Assembly: GCA_943367715.1 (NCBI GenBank)
Contig: CALRJY020000033.1
Coordinates: 12,578-76,577, forward strand
Length of the DNA stretch: 64,000 nucleotides
Reading direction: 5' to 3'
Origin: JAEYXS01 sp943367715
GTDB lineage: Bacteria; Verrucomicrobiota; Verrucomicrobiia; Limisphaerales; JAEYXS01
Part shown: piece after piece, positions 24,817 through 33,545 of the stretch
Position numbering within the stretch: the stretch's first letter is position 1
How the letters are laid out: the number at the start of each line of letters is the position of its first letter
Translations under genes and position numbers: made by a program
Notes under the pieces: model-generated
The model's input: only the letters and a program-made list of their open reading frames with translations
The model's database searches: none
What the model was told of the DNA's origin: nothing

Positions 24817-24846
24817 AAGTGCGGCCATCTTTCGATGGCCGCACTT
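24817..24846 (-). terminator. Strong terminator of the 892-residue heme protein gene
   Basis: A perfect 13-bp stem (AAGTGCGGCCATC with GATGGCCGCACTT) with a TTTC loop. On the minus strand it runs into TTTTACTTTT. It begins about 30 bp after the stop codon. Confidence 0.88.
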
Positions 24847-24875
24847 AAAGAGAGAGAGGTTTAGAAGCTCGCTGC

Positions 24876-27554
24876 CTATTTTTTGCGAAACACCTGATGC
24901 CCCGGATTCCCCGCCGATTGCATGAACGCGATCAGATCCAGGATATCCTCCTTGGACAACGCATTCACCAACCCCTCTGGCATCGGTGAAAGTGCCGCAA
25001 ATGACTGCTTCGCCACGTCGCTTTTCTTCACCGTCACCCTGTCCGGCTGCAGCGGATTCGGCTGCAGAATCAGCTCCGTCGCTGTCTCATTAAGTAGACG
25101 CCCCGTGACATCATCCCCGTTCTTCAACCGCACCGTCGTGTTTTGGAACTGCTCCGAAACCACCTTGGACGGCTCCACGATGCTCTCCAGCAGATCACGC
25201 CCGCTGAACCGCGCCGACACCGCCGTGAGATCCGGTCCCACTCCGCCGCCTTCATTGCCGAAGCGATGGCACAAGATGCACTGCGCATCCACAAACGCCT
25301 GTTTGCCCTTCGCAAAATTCCGGCCGTACTCCGCCTTTTCCAGCTCACCCGTGACATCCGCCATCGCCCATTCCTTCACGAAGGCACGTTGTTGCAGCGC
25401 CGGGAAAGTGGACTTGGAAGGCTTGCCCCCTTTCAAGTTCCCCTCGATGACCGCCAGCAACGGCTGCAATTCCTGCTGCTCCGCGCCATTCAGGTTGCCC
25501 AGCGCTTCCGCATAAAAGTTCTTCAAGAAGTTTGCGAGGCTCGAGCCGTCACCATACGCACGACCCGCTTCCTTGAACCATTTCTCAAGCGCCGGATTGT
25601 GGTTCTTGCTCATCGGCATCGGCCCCGGCTTGGTCCCCGGATAATCTGGTTCATAGAACTCCACGTTTTGCGACGCGGCCATCTTCTGCCCCATGAACGT
25701 GAAGTACTGTTTTCGCTGATCCATCGTCCAGCCCTGTGCCGTGCGGAGATGGAAGAGGTAATGGATCTGCTCCTCTTGCGTGGGCGCATCCGCCATCAGC
25801 TTCAGCGTCTTGCCAATGGCATTCGGTGCGCGCAGATAGATGAGCACCTGTGCCAGCTCACGATTCAGGAACTCCGTCTTCGCCGGATACTGTGCATCCA
25901 GTTCCGCGATGAGTACATCCTCCGCCCCTTTCGCCGGCCGCCCCTGCCGGATGCAGCTCAGCGAAATGACGCGCAACTTATCGAGCTGCTGCGCCTCGCT
26001 GAGTGAACTCCACTTAAAGCGCTTCAACGCTTCCAGCAATGCCGGTTGCGTTTCCTTCCCGCCCACCCGCGCGAGCGCAAGCAACGCCGTGAGGCCACCT
26101 TCCGTTTTCTTCTCCGCAATCGCTTTATCTTTCCACTGCGCGACCGGCTGCGCCTCCAGCGCAATACGCGCCGCGTAACGGATGAAGCGATCCTCGCTGT
26201 TCAAATGCGGCCAAACCGTGGCCACGGCCTTTGAGTCCACCCGCCCATGAAAAGCTTCCAATTCACGCCGCAACTTACGCTCCTTCGCGCCCGCCTTGTT
26301 CGGTTCCATCGCCGTCGCCGTGCTTTCCGTACCCGTGTAAGTCACGCGATAAAGCCCCGCTGAGGTGTTGCGTCCACCGATGGCCAGATACATCGCGCCG
26401 TCATTGCCGATGACGAGATCCGTCACGTTGAAAGGCTTCTTCTCCGCACCCGGTTGCATCAGCCCCAGCGGGCACACGAAGTTCTCGATCTTGCCCGTAT
26501 AGCTCGCGCCATCCGGTGTGAGATGCACCGCCATCACGCGGCCATAAGTCCAGTCCAGGACGTAAAGCGCCCGCTGATACTTCGCCGGGAACTTGGCCCC
26601 ATACGCGAACTCCACTCCCGTCGGGCAACCCACCCCGATATCGATCGCCGGCAAGCTGTCCGGATAATACGCCGGCCATTTGCCCGTGCCCGAGCGCCAG
26701 CCATATTCGCCACCGGAAACCGAATGATTCACGCGTGTAGGCCGATACCATGGAGTGCCCCAATCCCATTCCATATCCGCATCGAAGGTGAAGATCTCGC
26801 CATCACTATTGAAGGCGAAGTGATACGGATTGCGGAAGCCCGCACACATGACATCCCATTCCTTGCCATCGAGATCTGTGCGCACGATGTAACCACCCGG
26901 AGCTAGGATGCCTGTGGCATGACCATTCCCATCCCATTGGCGCGGCAGCAGATGATCCTCCGCATAATTACGATGCGGCGAATCCGACGCGATACCCGCT
27001 GGCAATTTCGTGTGATTGCCCGCGAGGATGTAGAGCTTCCCATCAGGTCCCAGACGCGGCACATGCGGCCCGTGCTCGCCATTGCCGGGAAATTCTTTGA
27101 GCAACTGGATGTCCTCATACAGATCGTTCCCCTTGTCGCGGATGCGGTAGAGCCCGCTGGCATACTTGGAGCTGTATTTGTTCACCACCACATAGATGGA
27201 CCCGTTGATGAACGTCATCCCTTGCGCATCATACAGCGGCTTGGCGATGAACTCCCGCTTCGCCACCTTGCCATCCGATCCTAGCGTGATGCGCAGCAGG
27301 CCGCCCTCGCTGTTCGCTTCGCGATGCTGCGGGCTGATGATGAGCCGCCCGCGATCATCCTTCGTCATCGCCACCCAAGAGCCCTCACCGATCTCACCAC
27401 CCGCGAGCAATTCCACCTTGAAGCCCGGTGGAGCATACAGCGCGGAAGGCGGTGTCGGTGCGGCTGCCGGAGCTGCGGCAGAGACGATTTGGAGGGAAAG
27501 CGTAAACGCAGCGGCGACCAAGGTGGCAATGCCTGGACGGAATGACGGGTTCAT
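24876..27554 (-). CDS. PVC-type heme-binding dehydrogenase-like protein
   Basis: 892 residues with a signal peptide (GIATLVAAAFTLSLQIVSA). Residues of about 40-420 form a six-bladed beta-propeller of the sorbosone/PQQ-dehydrogenase type (ALYAPPGFKVELLAGGEIG, GFRNPYHFAFNSDGEIFTFD and WTYGRVMAVHL). A helical HEAT-like middle follows. A c-type cytochrome domain comes at the end: CILCH near 760 with GNEGGGVGPDLTAVSARFSG, then SIVEPSKVVSEQFQ and LLNETATELIL, the usual PVC-type heme-binding tail. Such proteins are abundant in Verrucomicrobia and Planctomycetes; electron transfer from a sugar-like substrate is presumed. The upstream neighbour diverges and the downstream cupin has its own terminator. 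Confidence 0.92.
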   Translation of the reverse strand: MNPSFRPGIATLVAAAFTLSLQIVSAAAPAAAPTPPSALYAPPGFKVELLAGGEIGEGSWVAMTKDDRGRLIISPQHREANSEGGLLRITLGSDGKVAKREFIAKPLYDAQGMTFINGSIYVVVNKYSSKYASGLYRIRDKGNDLYEDIQLLKEFPGNGEHGPHVPRLGPDGKLYILAGNHTKLPAGIASDSPHRNYAEDHLLPRQWDGNGHATGILAPGGYIVRTDLDGKEWDVMCAGFRNPYHFAFNSDGEIFTFDADMEWDWGTPWYRPTRVNHSVSGGEYGWRSGTGKWPAYYPDSLPAIDIGVGCPTGVEFAYGAKFPAKYQRALYVLDWTYGRVMAVHLTPDGASYTGKIENFVCPLGLMQPGAEKKPFNVTDLVIGNDGAMYLAIGGRNTSAGLYRVTYTGTESTATAMEPNKAGAKERKLRRELEAFHGRVDSKAVATVWPHLNSEDRFIRYAARIALEAQPVAQWKDKAIAEKKTEGGLTALLALARVGGKETQPALLEALKRFKWSSLSEAQQLDKLRVISLSCIRQGRPAKGAEDVLIAELDAQYPAKTEFLNRELAQVLIYLRAPNAIGKTLKLMADAPTQEEQIHYLFHLRTAQGWTMDQRKQYFTFMGQKMAASQNVEFYEPDYPGTKPGPMPMSKNHNPALEKWFKEAGRAYGDGSSLANFLKNFYAEALGNLNGAEQQELQPLLAVIEGNLKGGKPSKSTFPALQQRAFVKEWAMADVTGELEKAEYGRNFAKGKQAFVDAQCILCHRFGNEGGGVGPDLTAVSARFSGRDLLESIVEPSKVVSEQFQNTTVRLKNGDDVTGRLLNETATELILQPNPLQPDRVTVKKSDVAKQSFAALSPMPEGLVNALSKEDILDLIAFMQSAGNPGHQVFRKK

Positions 27555-27664
27555 GGGTGATTCTTAAAGCAGATGTGACGGCCTCCCGCCAAGATTATTC
27601 ACGCAATTCCCCTCGCCTAAGGTTCCCATTGCCTTTTACCACCCCCACTCCTTACCCTTTCCCC

Positions 27665-28555
27665 ATGTCCACCCGCTTGCATAGCCTGATCCTTTTGCTG
27701 CTGACCCTTGCCACCACCAGCCTTCCCGCCGCCGACCTCATCACTCTGAAACTCTGGCCGGAAGGCGCGCCTACGCCGATGCCCCCCGTCTCGGACGCCA
27801 CCAAAAAACTCATCGCCTCCTACGGCCCGGCCGGTACCAACCGTATCTCCGACGTCACCGATCCCGATATCGTCATCTATCGTCCGGAGAAACCGAACGG
27901 CACCTCCGTCATCGTCGCGCCCGGAGGCGGCTTCATGTTCCTCTCCTATGCGCATGAGGGCAAACAGGTCTGCGAATGGCTGAACACCCTCGGCATCACC
28001 GGCGTGCTGCTGAAATACCGCACGCCCACTCGCGATGACGTGCGCCCCTACGAGAAACCCGTGGAAGACGCCCAACGCGCCCTCGGCCTCGTCCGGCATC
28101 ACGCGAAGGAATGGGGCCTTGATCCCAAACGCGTCGGCCTCCTCGGCTTCTCCGCCGGTGGTAATCTCCTCGGCCACGCTGCCTGCGACCGCACCCCGCG
28201 CACCTATCCGCAAAAGCCCCATCTCGATGACCCGCGCGGCCCCGATTTTGGCATCATGATCTATGGCGGCGGTTTCCTGGATCGCAACGACAAGACCAAG
28301 TTCATGCCCGGCTTCAGCGTGCCGAAGGATGCGCCACCCATGTTCTTCCTCGTCGCCCACAACGACGGCAACAATCCCGTCGAAGCTGCCAGCCTCTACC
28401 TCGAATACAAGAAACTGAACCTGCCCGCCGAGCTGCACATCTACACGCAAGGCGGCCACGGCTTCGGCATGCGCAAAGACAAGAACCCCATCAACGACTG
28501 GCCCGCCCGCTGCGGTGAATGGTTGAAAAGCATGGGTTATCTGGATGTGAAGTAA
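27665..28555 (+). CDS. Secreted alpha/beta hydrolase (BD-FAE/acetylesterase type)
   Basis: 296 residues from the ATG at 27665, with a signal peptide ending at PAAD. Features of the fold are the strand APGGGFMFLSYAHEG, the nucleophile elbow GLLGFSAGGNLLGHAA (G-x-S-x-G) and a C-terminal GGHGFGMR with the catalytic His. The lead ITLKLWPEGAPTP is typical of a Verrucomicrobia/Planctomycetes esterase group often found beside carbohydrate-degrading genes; acetyl or feruloyl ester removal is plausible but the substrate is not evident. An upstream in-frame start at 27542 would overlap the divergent heme protein gene and is not preferred. Confidence 0.88.
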   Translation: MSTRLHSLILLLLTLATTSLPAADLITLKLWPEGAPTPMPPVSDATKKLIASYGPAGTNRISDVTDPDIVIYRPEKPNGTSVIVAPGGGFMFLSYAHEGKQVCEWLNTLGITGVLLKYRTPTRDDVRPYEKPVEDAQRALGLVRHHAKEWGLDPKRVGLLGFSAGGNLLGHAACDRTPRTYPQKPHLDDPRGPDFGIMIYGGGFLDRNDKTKFMPGFSVPKDAPPMFFLVAHNDGNNPVEAASLYLEYKKLNLPAELHIYTQGGHGFGMRKDKNPINDWPARCGEWLKSMGYLDVK

Positions 28556-28618
28556 GTCTGCTGAGCCATTACAATCCGGCCGTTTGCCCAATTCCTTCGC
28601 CTCTGCCATTCTTCCGGC

Positions 28619-28939
28619 ATGACTACCGACATACGAAGCGACCGCTATCGTAAAGTGGCGGAAAAGGAACTGGTCCAAGGCAATCCCCGCGACCCCGTCC
28701 TGAACGAATCCATCGAGGCTGCCGCCGAAAAGGGTTCTGATATCACCGAGGAATACGCGCAACGCCGGACCGAGCAGATGCTCGCTGATGAGGATGAACG
28801 GGAAACCATCATGCTCCGGCGCATGAAGCTGCACCGTGAGATCGATGATTCTCAATCCAGCCCGCTGATGCGCACACTCACCCTGCTGGCGATCATCGTG
28901 CTGGTCGTGTTCGTCGGCTATTGGCTGATGAATCGCTAA
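28619..28939 (+). CDS. Small tail-anchored membrane protein, unknown function
   Basis: 106 residues: a charged, helix-rich cytoplasmic part (KVAEKELVQGNPRDPVLNES, ITEEYAQRRTEQMLADEDER) and a single C-terminal hydrophobic segment (TLTLLAIIVLVVFVGYWLM) followed by Asn-Arg. This is a tail-anchor layout. No family is recognised. It lies 63 bp after the esterase and before a bidirectional terminator. Confidence 0.6.
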   Translation: MTTDIRSDRYRKVAEKELVQGNPRDPVLNESIEAAAEKGSDITEEYAQRRTEQMLADEDERETIMLRRMKLHREIDDSQSSPLMRTLTLLAIIVLVVFVGYWLMNR

Positions 28940-28971
28940 AGCTTCGTTACAGTCCTAGCTTTCAATCGGAA

Positions 28972-29003
28972 AAAAGCCGGAGAGTTTTTGCTCCCCGGCT
29001 TTT
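28972..29003. terminator. Bidirectional terminator between convergent genes
   Basis: AAAAGCCGG (28972-28980) pairs with CCGGCTTTT (28995-29003), with additional inner pairs and a T-rich loop. A-tracts and T-tracts flank both sides, so it can end transcription of the tail-anchored protein gene (+) and of the metal cluster (-). Confidence 0.8.
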
Positions 29004-29026
29004 GCATTTCCGTTATTCAGCGTCGC

Positions 29027-29332
29027 TTAGTGATGACCGGCATGGGCAGGCGCATCCTTGACGGCCGTGGAGTCACCATCATGGCAACTCGCTCTGGCCG
29101 GCTTTGCTTCTGCATGCATCGGACAGCCTGCCGGATTCACCACTGGCTTTTCGCAGCAGCCCATCGGCTTGCTTTCGGCTTTTACCGCGTGCATCGGGCA
29201 GTTTTCCATATCTGCCATGGCCGCCGCTTGATGACAGCTCCCGCTGTCTGTGTCACGAGTTGCACCCGCTATCGCGACCCCAGCCACCAGGGCCGCACCC
29301 GCAAACGCCACGATCCATTTTGAAGTATTCAT
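29027..29332 (-). CDS. Cys/His-rich exported protein with two CPMHA motifs
   Basis: 101 residues with a signal peptide (WIVAFAGAALVAGVAIAGA). The mature part holds Cys at 33, 45, 59, 60, 70 and 83 and many His and Met residues, including two CPMHA units (45-49 and 70-74), one GCCEKP and a C-terminal APAHAGHH. The pattern strongly suggests periplasmic binding of a soft metal such as Cu(I) or Ag(I). It is the last gene of the metal cluster. No enzymatic motif exists. The two CPMHA units sit about 25 residues apart and may reflect duplication. Confidence 0.72.
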   Translation of the reverse strand: MNTSKWIVAFAGAALVAGVAIAGATRDTDSGSCHQAAAMADMENCPMHAVKAESKPMGCCEKPVVNPAGCPMHAEAKPARASCHDGDSTAVKDAPAHAGHH

Positions 29333-29461
29333 AAGTTTCTATTCAGTTTTTTGTTATACCGGCTCCGCTTGACGAGACTCTGGGCGCACCGGTGGAACCT
29401 GAAGCCTCGCACTGCCTGAAAACCTGGACAGTGAAACAGGGTTGGGAATGATGCCGCAGCA

Positions 29462-29860
29462 TCAGGCAACCGGCGGAGCGTGAGCCGCATGGGCAGGTCC
29501 CATGACCAGCAGAGGAACGAAAATAGGCGGCGGATCAGACGCCTTTAGAAGCGGATGGGAAAGGGAAGGCAGATCGGTGCAAGCGTAGAGCACCGACCTC
29601 ATGCCCGGCACTTGCGCGAGCGAACGGACAGTTGTGGAATTTTCAGCGGGAATCACGAAGACACCCAGCTCCGGCAGCTCCGGGGCGCTCTCGCAGCTGT
29701 CGCCACAAGACATTGGGGCCACATTTTCGTCTTCGGCATCTGGTGTCGCAAAAGCAGTTGGCGAGACGAGGATGACAGTGAATAAGAAGAGCAGCCACAG
29801 CAGCACCAAACGGCGCTCACTGCTATCTCTGACAGATGGGCTATTAAAGCTCGTGTTCAT
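29462..29860 (-). CDS. Small exported protein of the metal cluster, unknown function
   Basis: 132 residues from the ATG at 29860 (44 further in-frame codons upstream run over the intergenic gap). One hydrophobic segment (LVLLWLLFLFTVILVSPTAF) is followed by an acidic stretch (PDAEDENVAPMSCGDSCES) with a paired-Cys SCGDSC and a Pro-rich end containing MGPAHAAHAPP. Paired Cys and terminal His are consistent with metal handling; I recognise no family. It lies between the YHS-like gene and the CPMHA protein gene, with gaps of 143 and 129 bp. Confidence 0.55.
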   Translation of the reverse strand: MNTSFNSPSVRDSSERRLVLLWLLFLFTVILVSPTAFATPDAEDENVAPMSCGDSCESAPELPELGVFVIPAENSTTVRSLAQVPGMRSVLYACTDLPSLSHPLLKASDPPPIFVPLLVMGPAHAAHAPPVA

Positions 29861-30003
29861 ATCATCTTCGTCTTTGAAGCAACTTCGCCCTGCTACCAGA
29901 TTGTGCTTCGCAAATATTGCGAAAATCCAACTGAAGCGTGCTGCAAACAAAGAGGCCCTGCCAAGGGGCAGGCATGGCCACGTGAAGTGCATCAGCGAAA
30001 GTC

Positions 30004-30249
30004 CTACTTAGCCGGCGCGGTCTTCTTCAGATACTTGTCCGGATCTTTCTTAAAATCCTTCAGGCACGCTTTGCAGCAGAGCTTCACCTCTTTGCCTTCA
30101 TGCGTGAAGACATACGGCGTACCATGCTCACCCAGCTTCTCGCCGGAGACCGGGCAGACTTCCGCCTTCTTATCGGTTTTCTTATCTTCGGCGTTCACGG
30201 CGCAGATGCTCAGCGCGGCGATGGCTAATGTGGTTAACAGTGTTTTCAT
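30004..30249 (-). CDS. Small exported YHS/TRASH-like metal-binding protein
   Basis: 81 residues with a signal peptide ending NAED. The mature part has VCPVSGEKLG (Cys32) and KLCCKACLKDFKKDPDKYL (Cys58, 59, 62), which matches the YHS/TRASH-type treble-clef pattern C-P-x-x-G ... C-C-x-x-C followed by a helix. The family binds metals, often copper, and frequently stands next to heavy-metal RND pumps. It begins 38 bp after the cusA-like stop and is probably part of the same transcript. Confidence 0.8.
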   Translation of the reverse strand: MKTLLTTLAIAALSICAVNAEDKKTDKKAEVCPVSGEKLGEHGTPYVFTHEGKEVKLCCKACLKDFKKDPDKYLKKTAPAK

Positions 30250-30287
30250 ACTTCGTTCTTTCTTTGGTTTATGGTCTTTCTCTTAAT

Positions 30288-33200
30288 CTAAACCAGATTG
30301 TTGTTTTTCGCTTTCACCGCTTGTTCGTGTTTCAGCTCCCGTTCGCGTAACCACGCGAAGATCACCGGCGTCACGATCAAGATGTGGATCAGGCTGCTGA
30401 TGGAACCGCCGATGACCGGTGCGGCAATCGGCTGCATCACCTCCGCACCAGGGCGCGTGCTCCACATGATGGGCAGCAGGCTCGCGATGGTCGTAGCCAC
30501 GGTCATCACCTTCGGGCGCAAGCGCAGCTTCGCCCCTTCCTTCACCGCCTCGATCAGGTCATCACGATTGAAATCCGCACCCCGCGCCGCCTTCTTCTTC
30601 GCCAGGTATTCTTCCAAGTAAACGACCATCACCACGCCCGTCTGGATGGCGATGCCGAAGAGCGCGATGTAGCCGACCCACACTGCTACGCTGAAGTTGT
30701 AGCCCAACCAGTATTGCAAGAAGACCCCGCCGCTGAGCGCGAAGGGAATCGCCAAGATGACATGCGCCGCCTCCATCGCCGAATGATAGACGATGTAGAG
30801 CAGCATGAAGATGATGAGGATCACCACCGGTAGAATCACCTTCAACGTCTGCTCCGCATGTAGCTGGTTCTCATACTGCCCGCTGTATTCGATCGTCACG
30901 CCCGCAGGCAACGTCGGCACGATGTCCCTCGCGATGCGTTCCTTGATCTCATCCACGAAACCGCCCAGATCACGGTCCTGCACATTTGCCTGCACGAAGA
31001 GCCGCAAGCGCCCGTTCTCGCTGGCGATCTCGCTCGGCCCGATGATACGGCTGATCTTCGCCAACTGCCCCAGCGGAATGAATGCGCCTGAAGGTGTCGG
31101 TACCAGAATCTCGCCGAGACGTTCGATGTCATTGCGCTCACTACGTTCCAGACGCACCTGAATCGGATAACGCTCCCGCTTCTCGATGGTCGTGGTGAGG
31201 TTCATGCCACCAATACCCGTCTCCACCATCTCCATGATGTCGCGCACCTTCAAACCATAGCGGGCGATAGCGACGCGGTCGGGTTCGATCTCAATGTAAG
31301 GCTTCGACTGCACCCGCGAAGGCGCGACCCCCACAGCACCCGGCACTTGCTGCACCACGCGCTCCACGTCGTAGGCGAGCTTCTGCAGGACGTTGATATC
31401 GTCGCCCAGAATTTTTACGCCGACTTGCGCACGGATACCGGTGCTGATCATCAGAATGCGATTCTCGATCGGTTGCAGAAAGCCGGGCACATAGCCGGGC
31501 ACCGCGCTCAGCTTCTCCGTGAGTTCCGCGATGAGCTTCTGCTTCGTCATGCCCGCACGCCATTCGGATTCAGGCCGCAGCATGATGGTCGTTTCAATCA
31601 TCTCGACGGGCGCGGGGTCGGTGGCGGTTTCGGCGCGACCTAGCTTGCCACCCACGCTCAGCACTTCGGGTGTCTGGCTGATGACCGTGTCCTGCCACGC
31701 CATAATGCGCTTCACTTCCGTCAGTGAAGTAGAAGGCAGCAGCACCGGCATGAAGAGCATGGAACCTTCGTTCAACGCGGGCATGAACTCGCGGCCGAAG
31801 CCATGGGTGAGCTTGGCGAGTTGCGGGTGTTTCTTCGCGTCAATCTTCTGATGCCACTCACGCGGCAGTCCCCACGCCACGATTTGCGAAATGATCAGGA
31901 TGACGAGGGCAATGCCCATCACGGTCTTGCGCCAGCGCAAAGCCAGGTCGAGGAAGGGCTCATAGATCCACATGAGGAAGCGCATAATCCAATTGCGATC
32001 CTCGGCATGGAACGGCCCACGGATGAGCAGCGAACACATCACCGGCACAAACGTCACCGCGAGGATGGTGGCACCGACTACGGCAAACGTCTTCGTCCAC
32101 GCCAGCGGATGGAACAGCTTGCCCTCCTGTCCGCTCAACACAAACACCGGCAGGAACGCGAGGATGACGATCGCCATCGCAAAGAAGATGGGCCGCCCCA
32201 CCAGCTTCGCGGCCTCCGCGGTCGCGTGCCACGTCTCCTCGGCCGTTAACCGTCCGCCCTTCTCCTCCTCTGCACGTTCACAATGCCGGATGACATTCTC
32301 CGTCATCACGATGCCCGCATCCACCAGCACTCCGATGGCGATCGCAATACCCGCCAGCGACATGATGTTCGAGCTGATGCCGAACTGGTTCATGAGGATA
32401 AACGCGATCAAGATAGACGCAGGCAATGGCAGCGTGACAATGAGGATGCTGCGGAAATGGAACAGGAACAGGATGTGCGCGAGGGTCACGAGAAGCATTT
32501 CCTCCCATAGCGCGTGTTTGAGCGTTTCAATGGTCCGGTCAATCAGTTCGCTGCGATCGTAGAAGGACTTCACCGTGATACCCTGTTTATTGAGGCCGGG
32601 CTGGATCTGCGCGATCTTCTCTTTCACTCGCTCGATGACTTGCATGGCGTTCTCCCCCGTGCGCATGACGACGATGCCGCCGACAACTTCTTTGCCATTC
32701 ACATCCAGCGTGCCTCGACGGAAATCCCCGCCGATCTGCACTGTAGCGATGTCCCTCAGATAGACCGGCACACCATTCGTAGATTTTAGGACGATGTTTT
32801 CCAGATCGCTCGTCTTGTTCACCAGCCCCACACCGCGCACGACGAACTCCATGCCGTTCTCTTCGATGACTTTACCGCCGACGTTCAGGTTGCTATCCTT
32901 CACGGCGTTCATGACATCGCTGAGCATGACGTCGGAAGCGCGCATCTTCGTGGGCGAGACTTCGATCTGATATTGCTTCACAAACCCACCGATGCTCGCG
33001 ACTTCCGCCACGCCTTGCACCGCGTTGAGCTGATAGCGCACAAACCAGTCCTGCACCGCGCGGAGCTGTCCGAGGTCCATGCCTCCGTCCTTCGCTTTCT
33101 TGGGATCGACTTCCAGGTAGTATTGATAGATCCAGCCAAGGCCGGTGGCATCAGGGCCAAGTTGCGGAGTGACCTTTTCGGGCATCAAGGTGGTGAGGTA

Positions 33201-33545
33201 GTTTAACCGCTCGAGCACACGAGAACGTGCGAAGTAGTTATCCACCTTATCATCAAAGATTACGGTAATGAGGGAGAAACCGAACATGGATTGCGCCCGC
33301 ACCGTCTTCACGCCGGAAAGCCCTTGTAGATTCACCGAGAGCGGATACGTGACTTGGTCTTCGACCTCTTCCGGCGAACGCCCAGCCCAATCTGCGAACA
33401 CAATGACCTGATTCTCGCTTAGATCAGGGATCGCATCCACGGGCGTGCGATAGAGCGAGCGCCCACCCCACGCGATGAGGATGAGAAAACCGCAGATGAC
33501 CAAGAAGCGGTTCTTCAGCGACCATTCTATGAGACGATTGATCAC
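30288..33545 (-). CDS. CusA/CzcA-type heavy-metal RND efflux transporter
   Basis: 1085 residues from a GTG at 33545, which overlaps the stop of the adaptor gene by 4 bp (GTGA); an ATG seven codons upstream would enlarge the overlap. The start MINRLIEWSLKNRFLV is typical of HME-RND proteins. Twelve membrane helices and two large periplasmic loops are visible, with the DAIPDLSENQVIV, GLGWIYQYYLEV and PALNEGSMLFMPVLLPSTS segments. NRILMISTGI corresponds to the CusA region bearing a substrate methionine, favouring Cu(I)/Ag(I) over zinc, though this is not proof. It exports metal from periplasm or cytoplasm through the TolC-like partner, driven by the proton gradient. Confidence 0.95.
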   Translation of the reverse strand: MINRLIEWSLKNRFLVICGFLILIAWGGRSLYRTPVDAIPDLSENQVIVFADWAGRSPEEVEDQVTYPLSVNLQGLSGVKTVRAQSMFGFSLITVIFDDKVDNYFARSRVLERLNYLTTLMPEKVTPQLGPDATGLGWIYQYYLEVDPKKAKDGGMDLGQLRAVQDWFVRYQLNAVQGVAEVASIGGFVKQYQIEVSPTKMRASDVMLSDVMNAVKDSNLNVGGKVIEENGMEFVVRGVGLVNKTSDLENIVLKSTNGVPVYLRDIATVQIGGDFRRGTLDVNGKEVVGGIVVMRTGENAMQVIERVKEKIAQIQPGLNKQGITVKSFYDRSELIDRTIETLKHALWEEMLLVTLAHILFLFHFRSILIVTLPLPASILIAFILMNQFGISSNIMSLAGIAIAIGVLVDAGIVMTENVIRHCERAEEEKGGRLTAEETWHATAEAAKLVGRPIFFAMAIVILAFLPVFVLSGQEGKLFHPLAWTKTFAVVGATILAVTFVPVMCSLLIRGPFHAEDRNWIMRFLMWIYEPFLDLALRWRKTVMGIALVILIISQIVAWGLPREWHQKIDAKKHPQLAKLTHGFGREFMPALNEGSMLFMPVLLPSTSLTEVKRIMAWQDTVISQTPEVLSVGGKLGRAETATDPAPVEMIETTIMLRPESEWRAGMTKQKLIAELTEKLSAVPGYVPGFLQPIENRILMISTGIRAQVGVKILGDDINVLQKLAYDVERVVQQVPGAVGVAPSRVQSKPYIEIEPDRVAIARYGLKVRDIMEMVETGIGGMNLTTTIEKRERYPIQVRLERSERNDIERLGEILVPTPSGAFIPLGQLAKISRIIGPSEIASENGRLRLFVQANVQDRDLGGFVDEIKERIARDIVPTLPAGVTIEYSGQYENQLHAEQTLKVILPVVILIIFMLLYIVYHSAMEAAHVILAIPFALSGGVFLQYWLGYNFSVAVWVGYIALFGIAIQTGVVMVVYLEEYLAKKKAARGADFNRDDLIEAVKEGAKLRLRPKVMTVATTIASLLPIMWSTRPGAEVMQPIAAPVIGGSISSLIHILIVTPVIFAWLRERELKHEQAVKAKNNNLV

